Positions 3,652-6,968 of a stretch of DNA of 6,968 nucleotides are shown here, piece after piece. Where the stretch lies: NCBI GenBank assembly GCA_016177905.1, contig JACOUK010000041.1, positions 1 to 6,968 of the forward strand. The letters are read 5' to 3'. Position numbers and translations under genes: made by a program. The DNA is from Candidatus Spechtiibacteriota bacterium (GTDB lineage Bacteria > Patescibacteriota > Minisyncoccia > Spechtbacterales > HO2-43-30). Below the pieces are notes generated by a model. It searched no databases. It was not told the origin of the DNA and saw only the letters and a list, made by a program, of their open reading frames with translations. The number at the start of each line of letters is the position of its first letter. Position 1 is the stretch's first letter.

Positions 3652-6264
3652 AGATTTACCCGCTTGCTCTCCCCTTCCCTCCACCTGCGCCAGCCGTTCT
3701 TCTCTCGGAGCTTCCTGCAACTCCACTTTGAAAATTGTGTACATCACCTGCAGTTGAAACTGATTGAGCAGTTCTTCAAACATTTTGATACCCTCCCTCT
3801 TATACTCCACAAGCGGATCCCTCTGGGCGTAGGCGCGCAAAGAAACGCTGTCCCGCAAATGCTCCATCGTATCCAAATGATCCATCCAAAGAGTATCGAG
3901 CGTGCGCAAAAGCACAAACTTCTCAACTCCCCGCATTTTTTCACTGCCGACTTTTTGCTCTCTTTCTTCGTACTCTTTTTTTGCGATACCAAAAACAGCG
4001 TTGAATAGTTCATCTCTTAAAGCTTCGGGATCCCCGCCCTTTCGGCCGATTGCGGAAAGTTGCTCATGAAAATCGTTTGGAAGGGGCACCATGCTTTTTG
4101 TATTTTCAAAAATTTCTTCGATATTCCATTGCGCGGGATGCTCGGCTGAAGTATGAAAATCAACCATCTTTCCAAGTTCCTCTTCGACAATTTCAAGGAC
4201 GGCCATGGCTTCTTCAGGGGCAACCATTCTTCTCCGCTTTTCATATATCACCTGCCTCTGCTTATTCATCACTTCATCGTAATCAAGCACATGTTTTCTC
4301 GCGTCAAAATGATACCCCTCGATTTTCCCCTGCGCCGACTCAATAGCGCCCGAAATCAGACCGCTCGCAATAGGCTGATCTTCCGGAATCTTCAGTCTTG
4401 TCATAAGGCTCTTGATGCGATCCCCCCCAAAAATCCGCATAAGGTCATCCTCAAGCGAAACAAAAAACTGCGACTCTCCCGGATCGCCCTGCCTGCCCGA
4501 TCGCCCTCGAAGCTGATTATCTATGCGGCGCGCTTCATGCCGCTCCGTGCCAAGCACAAAGAGACCTCCCGCATCACAAACCTTCCGAGCCTCCTCCGGA
4601 TTTTGAGGGTTCCCCCCCAAGATAATATCCACTCCTCTACCCGCCATGTTGGTCGCGACCGTGACCGCCGCAAATCTCCCGGCTTGGGCGATAATCGCTC
4701 CTTCTTTCTCGTGATTTTTCGCGTTCAGCACCTCGTGCTTTATTCCAGCCTTTTCAAAAAACATCGAGATCGCTTCATTATTTTGAATTGATGTCGTGCC
4801 CACAAGCACCGGCTGGCCCTTCGCGTTTCGTTTTTTTACTTCCTCAACCACCGCGAGCATCTTCCCTTTTCTCGTCCGAAGCACGAGATCGGAATGGTCT
4901 TTGCGAATCATCGGCTTATTCGTGGGAACCGCGACAATCTGAAGTTTATAGACTTTATCGAATTCCTCCGCGGAAGTCATCGCGGTGCCCGTCATGCCCG
5001 CGAGTTTCTCGTACATGCGAAAATAATTTTGAAAAGTTATCGAAGCAAGCGTCCGCGACTCTTTCTGCACCTCAACTCCTTCTTTCGCCTCGAGCGCCTG
5101 ATGAAGACCTTCCGAATATCGGCGCCCGGGCATCAATCTCCCCGTGAATTCATCGACAATAATCACCTCGCCGTTTTTTATCACATAATCTTTGTCTTTC
5201 TCAAAAAGAACTTTCGCTCGCAATGCCTGCTCCAGCTGGTGCACATATCGTATGCCGCCGCCTTTTTGAGAGTCGTAGATATTTTCAATCCCAAGAATTT
5301 TTTCAAGCTTGCGCACGCCCTGTTCCGTGATTGTCGCGGTTCGCATTTTCTCATCCTTGTTATAGTCTTCATTTTCGACAAGCTCTGGCACAATCCCTGC
5401 GAACGTTTTATAGAGCGAAGTAGATTCCTCATCGGGAGCGGAAATGATAAGAGGAGTCCTCGCTTCGTCAATCAGAATTGAATCAACCTCATCTACAATC
5501 GCGAAATAATGACCCCTCTGGACCATCTCTTCCTTGGAATACGCCAAATTATCGCGCAAGTAATCAAACCCAAACTCATTATTCGTGCCATAGGTGATAT
5601 CCGCCGCGTACGCTTCTTTGCGAGAGCAAGGACGAAGATAACTTTCTTCAATCTTAAAACCGCCCAATACATCTCTCGCTTCATCGCGCGGATCTTTTGA
5701 TGTCTGATACGCGGAATCGTAGAGGTACGCTTGATCATGCACAATCGAACCAACCGACAATCCGAGCGCGCCGTATATCTGCCCCATCCATACCGTATCT
5801 CTTTTCGCCAAATAATCATTCACGGTTACCACGTGCACTCCGCGACGAGTTAATGCGTTGAGATACACCGCGGTCGTCGCCGCAAGCGTTTTTCCTTCTC
5901 CCGTCTTCATCTCTGCGATTTTGCCCTGATGAAGCACTATTCCGCCCAAAAGCTGGACATCGTAATGGCGCTGTTTCAATGTTCTTTTTGATGCTTCCCG
6001 GACAAGCGCGAATGCTTCTGGAAGAATCTCGTCGAGGCTTCTCCCCCCTGCGAAGGGGGAGTCGGAGGGGGTCTGACCTCCCCTACCCCCTCCTTCGTAA
6101 GGAGGGGAAACTGCCCGCTTCAACTCCTCGGTTTTTTCTTGCATTTGCTCATCGGAAAACCCCCCGAATTTCTGTTCGAAGGAATTCACTTGATTCACCA
6201 AGCCCTGAAGCTTTTTCACTTCCCTCTCGTTCGGATCGCCAAAAACTTTGGAAAACATTGACAT
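3556..6264 (-). CDS. secA: Preprotein translocase ATPase SecA
   Basis: SecA is the cytoplasmic motor that drives unfolded preproteins through SecYEG by ATP hydrolysis. At 902 residues it is full length (E. coli 901). Walker A is MKTGEGKT at residues 119-126, and the DEAD-type Walker B region is VDEVDSILIDEARTPLIIS at about 257-275. TNMAGRGVDIILGG and QLRGRSGRQGD are motifs V and VI of the second ATPase domain. The helical scaffold (LDTLWMDHLDTMEHLRDSV...YAQRDPLVEYKREG) is near the C-terminus. The tail ends in a zinc-binding CHCGSGKKYKKCH motif, which contacts SecB or ribosomes in other bacteria. Two insertions relative to E. coli stand out: about 20 extra residues after residue 51, encoded by a palindromic element, and about 35 residues at 176-213 in nucleotide-binding domain 1. 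There is no clear Shine-Dalgarno site. Met3 (6258) is an alternative start. No terminator with a U-tract follows it. Confidence 0.98.
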   Translation of the reverse strand: MSMFSKVFGDPNEREVKKLQGLVNQVNSFEQKFGGFSDEQMQEKTEELKRAVSPPYEGGGRGGQTPSDSPFAGGRSLDEILPEAFALVREASKRTLKQRHYDVQLLGGIVLHQGKIAEMKTGEGKTLAATTAVYLNALTRRGVHVVTVNDYLAKRDTVWMGQIYGALGLSVGSIVHDQAYLYDSAYQTSKDPRDEARDVLGGFKIEESYLRPCSRKEAYAADITYGTNNEFGFDYLRDNLAYSKEEMVQRGHYFAIVDEVDSILIDEARTPLIISAPDEESTSLYKTFAGIVPELVENEDYNKDEKMRTATITEQGVRKLEKILGIENIYDSQKGGGIRYVHQLEQALRAKVLFEKDKDYVIKNGEVIIVDEFTGRLMPGRRYSEGLHQALEAKEGVEVQKESRTLASITFQNYFRMYEKLAGMTGTAMTSAEEFDKVYKLQIVAVPTNKPMIRKDHSDLVLRTRKGKMLAVVEEVKKRNAKGQPVLVGTTSIQNNEAISMFFEKAGIKHEVLNAKNHEKEGAIIAQAGRFAAVTVATNMAGRGVDIILGGNPQNPEEARKVCDAGGLFVLGTERHEARRIDNQLRGRSGRQGDPGESQFFVSLEDDLMRIFGGDRIKSLMTRLKIPEDQPIASGLISGAIESAQGKIEGYHFDARKHVLDYDEVMNKQRQVIYEKRRRMVAPEEAMAVLEIVEEELGKMVDFHTSAEHPAQWNIEEIFENTKSMVPLPNDFHEQLSAIGRKGGDPEALRDELFNAVFGIAKKEYEEREQKVGSEKMRGVEKFVLLRTLDTLWMDHLDTMEHLRDSVSLRAYAQRDPLVEYKREGIKMFEELLNQFQLQVMYTIFKVELQEAPREERLAQVEGRGEQAGKSSAKTATADKTIGRNDPCHCGSGKKYKKCHGK
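6042..6107. repeat. Palindromic repeat element inserted in frame in secA
   Basis: This stretch contains three nested inverted repeats. One is TCCCCC/GGGGGA (6042-6047 with 6055-6060). A second is GGAGG/CCTCC around 6064-6082. The third is a 9-bp stem CCCCTCCTT/AAGGAGGGG with a CGT loop (6087-6107). Its base composition is very unlike the flanking secA sequence. It is translated as Gly/Pro/Ser-rich peptide (SPPYEGGGRGG, then TPSDSPFAGG; SecA residues 53-74) placed between the N-terminal helices and the LPEAFALVREASKR segment, where E. coli SecA has no counterpart. Residues on both sides realign with SecA, so the frame is preserved. The features match mobile palindromic elements tolerated inside coding genes, in the style of Rickettsia palindromic elements. 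Confidence 0.7.
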
Positions 6265-6273
6265 ATCGAATAC

Positions 6274-6302
6274 AAAATACCACTAAAACCGCGGTCTTGC
6301 AA
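6274..6302 (-). promoter_or_regulatory. secA: Candidate secA promoter, nearly leaderless
   Basis: TTGCAA (6297-6302, 4 of 6) and TATTTT (6274-6279, 4 of 6) are separated by 17 nt on the minus strand. The -10 box ends 9 nt before the ATG at 6264, so the transcript would carry only a few leader bases, in keeping with the lack of a Shine-Dalgarno site. The -35 box abuts the U-tract of the upstream gene's terminator. Confidence 0.4.
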
Positions 6303-6330
6303 ACAAAAAAGCCCCGCCTTATGCGGAGCT
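6301..6330 (-). terminator. Intrinsic terminator after the 179-residue gene
   Basis: Minus-strand AGCTCCGC (6323-6330), loop ATAAG, and GCGGGGCT (6310-6317) form an 8-bp stem with one U-G wobble, followed by TTTTTTGTTT. It starts 2 nt after the stop codon at 6333-6335 and separates that gene from secA. Confidence 0.85.
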
Positions 6331-6332
6331 CA

Positions 6333-6872
6333 CTATGTCGCTGGCTTGAGACGGAGAAGCTCGTGAAAGAGCTTCTGCCTTACCTGTTCATTGTCTTGGT
6401 CTTCTGTGGGATCAAAAAAGTTCTGCCGGAACATCCGGCTTGCTATTGCCGCGCGAAGATCTTCGCCTAAAAGTGCATTGGGTGGGCGCAACTCGTCTTG
6501 TTCAAAGACCCTTTCGTGAAGCTTGTTTAAGGCAACGCGCAACATCTCATTTGCCTTCTCCCGCGGCGTTTCCGGAAGTTTCGGCCAAGGATCCATCCCA
6601 ACAGAGAAAGTTACTTGTCGTAAAAATTTCCCAATAGGGGCGCACGAGAGATGCATTGCGGGCTCAACAATCCTTGCTTTTGCTCTGTCTTTGAGAAGGA
6701 AAAGATATACTCTTGGATCCCGTCCCTGATCCTCCAAAAGATACAGTCCTATGCCATTTAGGATTGCTCTGTACCCGCCTTGGGAATTCAGGCTCCATTC
6801 AATACCGTACATTCCTTTGGAATTTCCCATCATTCGACACAATTGCTCTACGACGTACACTTGACTTATCAT
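6333..6872 (-). CDS. Uncharacterised soluble protein, 179 residues
   Basis: I do not recognise a family. The start is supported by GGGGAG 5 nt before the ATG and the gene is closed by a strong terminator, so it is a genuine single-gene unit. There is no signal peptide or transmembrane segment. The N-terminal half (about residues 1-95) alternates short beta-like strands, for example GMYGIEWSLNSQGGYRAILNG and DPRVYLFLLKDRAKARIVEPA. This fits a small beta-sheet domain. The C-terminal half (about 105-179) is charged and helical (REKANEMLRVALNKLHERVF, then LGEDLRAAIASRMFRQNFF, then QVRQKLFHELLRLK), fitting a helical bundle or interaction domain. No catalytic motif stands out. It lies upstream of secA but is transcriptionally separated by the terminator at 6301-6330, so a link with export is not implied. 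Confidence 0.75.
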   Translation of the reverse strand: MISQVYVVEQLCRMMGNSKGMYGIEWSLNSQGGYRAILNGIGLYLLEDQGRDPRVYLFLLKDRAKARIVEPAMHLSCAPIGKFLRQVTFSVGMDPWPKLPETPREKANEMLRVALNKLHERVFEQDELRPPNALLGEDLRAAIASRMFRQNFFDPTEDQDNEQVRQKLFHELLRLKPAT

Positions 6873-6877
6873 TTTCT

Positions 6878-6883
6878 CTCCCC
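6878..6883 (-). promoter_or_regulatory. Shine-Dalgarno site of the 179-residue gene
   Basis: GGGGAG, within the purine run AAGGGGAGAG, lies 5 nt upstream of the ATG at 6872 and supports that start codon. Confidence 0.6.
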
Positions 6884-6922
6884 TTCAGTCTTTTTAATTT
6901 TTGAAGAACATCTCTTCTCCCT

Positions 6923-6952
6923 ATTTTCCCATGCATTGTATAAAAGAGTCAA
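6923..6952 (-). promoter_or_regulatory. Possible promoter of the 179-residue gene
   Basis: TTGACT (6947-6952, 5 of 6) and GAAAAT (6923-6928, 4 of 6) are separated by 18 nt on the minus strand in an AT-rich stretch. An alternative -10, TACAAT, lies inside the spacer without a matching -35. The 96 bases upstream of the gene hold nothing else I can identify. Confidence 0.35.
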
Positions 6953-6968
6953 TTTTTTAATTTAAAAA

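Noticed and set aside
4153..5481. Several plus-strand open frames opposite secA (about 120-210 residues)
   Set aside because: They are shadows of secA codon usage. The secA frame is fully supported by conserved motifs throughout.
6041..6110. Reading the palindromic stretch as a CRISPR-like or terminator element
   Set aside because: There are no spaced identical repeats and no T-tract, and it lies in frame inside secA.

Overview
The window looks like chromosomal DNA from a bacterium of the Candidate Phyla Radiation (Patescibacteria), most likely a Parcubacteria-type lineage. This is inferred from three things: a SecA carrying lineage-type insertions, several very short genes of unfamiliar families, and compact spacing with few accessory genes. 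The standard code fits, with TGA used as a stop. No phage, transposase, CRISPR array, tRNA or rRNA is visible.

Layout, left to right. Nearly everything is on the minus strand. Positions 1-54 hold the first 18 codons of a probable 3'-5' exonuclease (FDIET motif). A terminator at 80-109 ends the unit to its right, an SPFH/band-7 membrane protein (124-1851) preceded by a 47-residue single-helix membrane protein (1917-2060). That unit has a near-consensus promoter at 2131-2159 and strong ribosome-binding sites on both genes. Next come two tightly coupled genes: a HExxE-containing protein of unknown function (2631-3116) followed 7 nt later by a Nudix hydrolase strikingly similar to human MTH1 (2168-2623).

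Between that pair and secA lies the only convincing plus-strand unit (3181-3552). It has a consensus -35, an extended -10, a perfect AGGAGG, an ORF with a distinctive GSGTVWH motif, and an intrinsic terminator. Its reading frame has no stop before the terminator and runs on into the antisense of the secA 3' end. secA (3556-6264) is full length. It carries an in-frame, highly palindromic insertion near its N-terminus and a second acidic/aromatic insertion in nucleotide-binding domain 1, and appears to be expressed from a nearly leaderless promoter. An unrecognised 179-residue protein (6333-6872), with its own terminator, completes the window.

Functionally the region combines protein export (SecA), membrane organisation (SPFH protein plus small partner), nucleotide-pool sanitation (MTH1-like) and uncharacterised proteins. 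The best candidates for something undescribed are the plus-strand small gene, the palindromic element inside secA, and the 47-residue SPFH partner.
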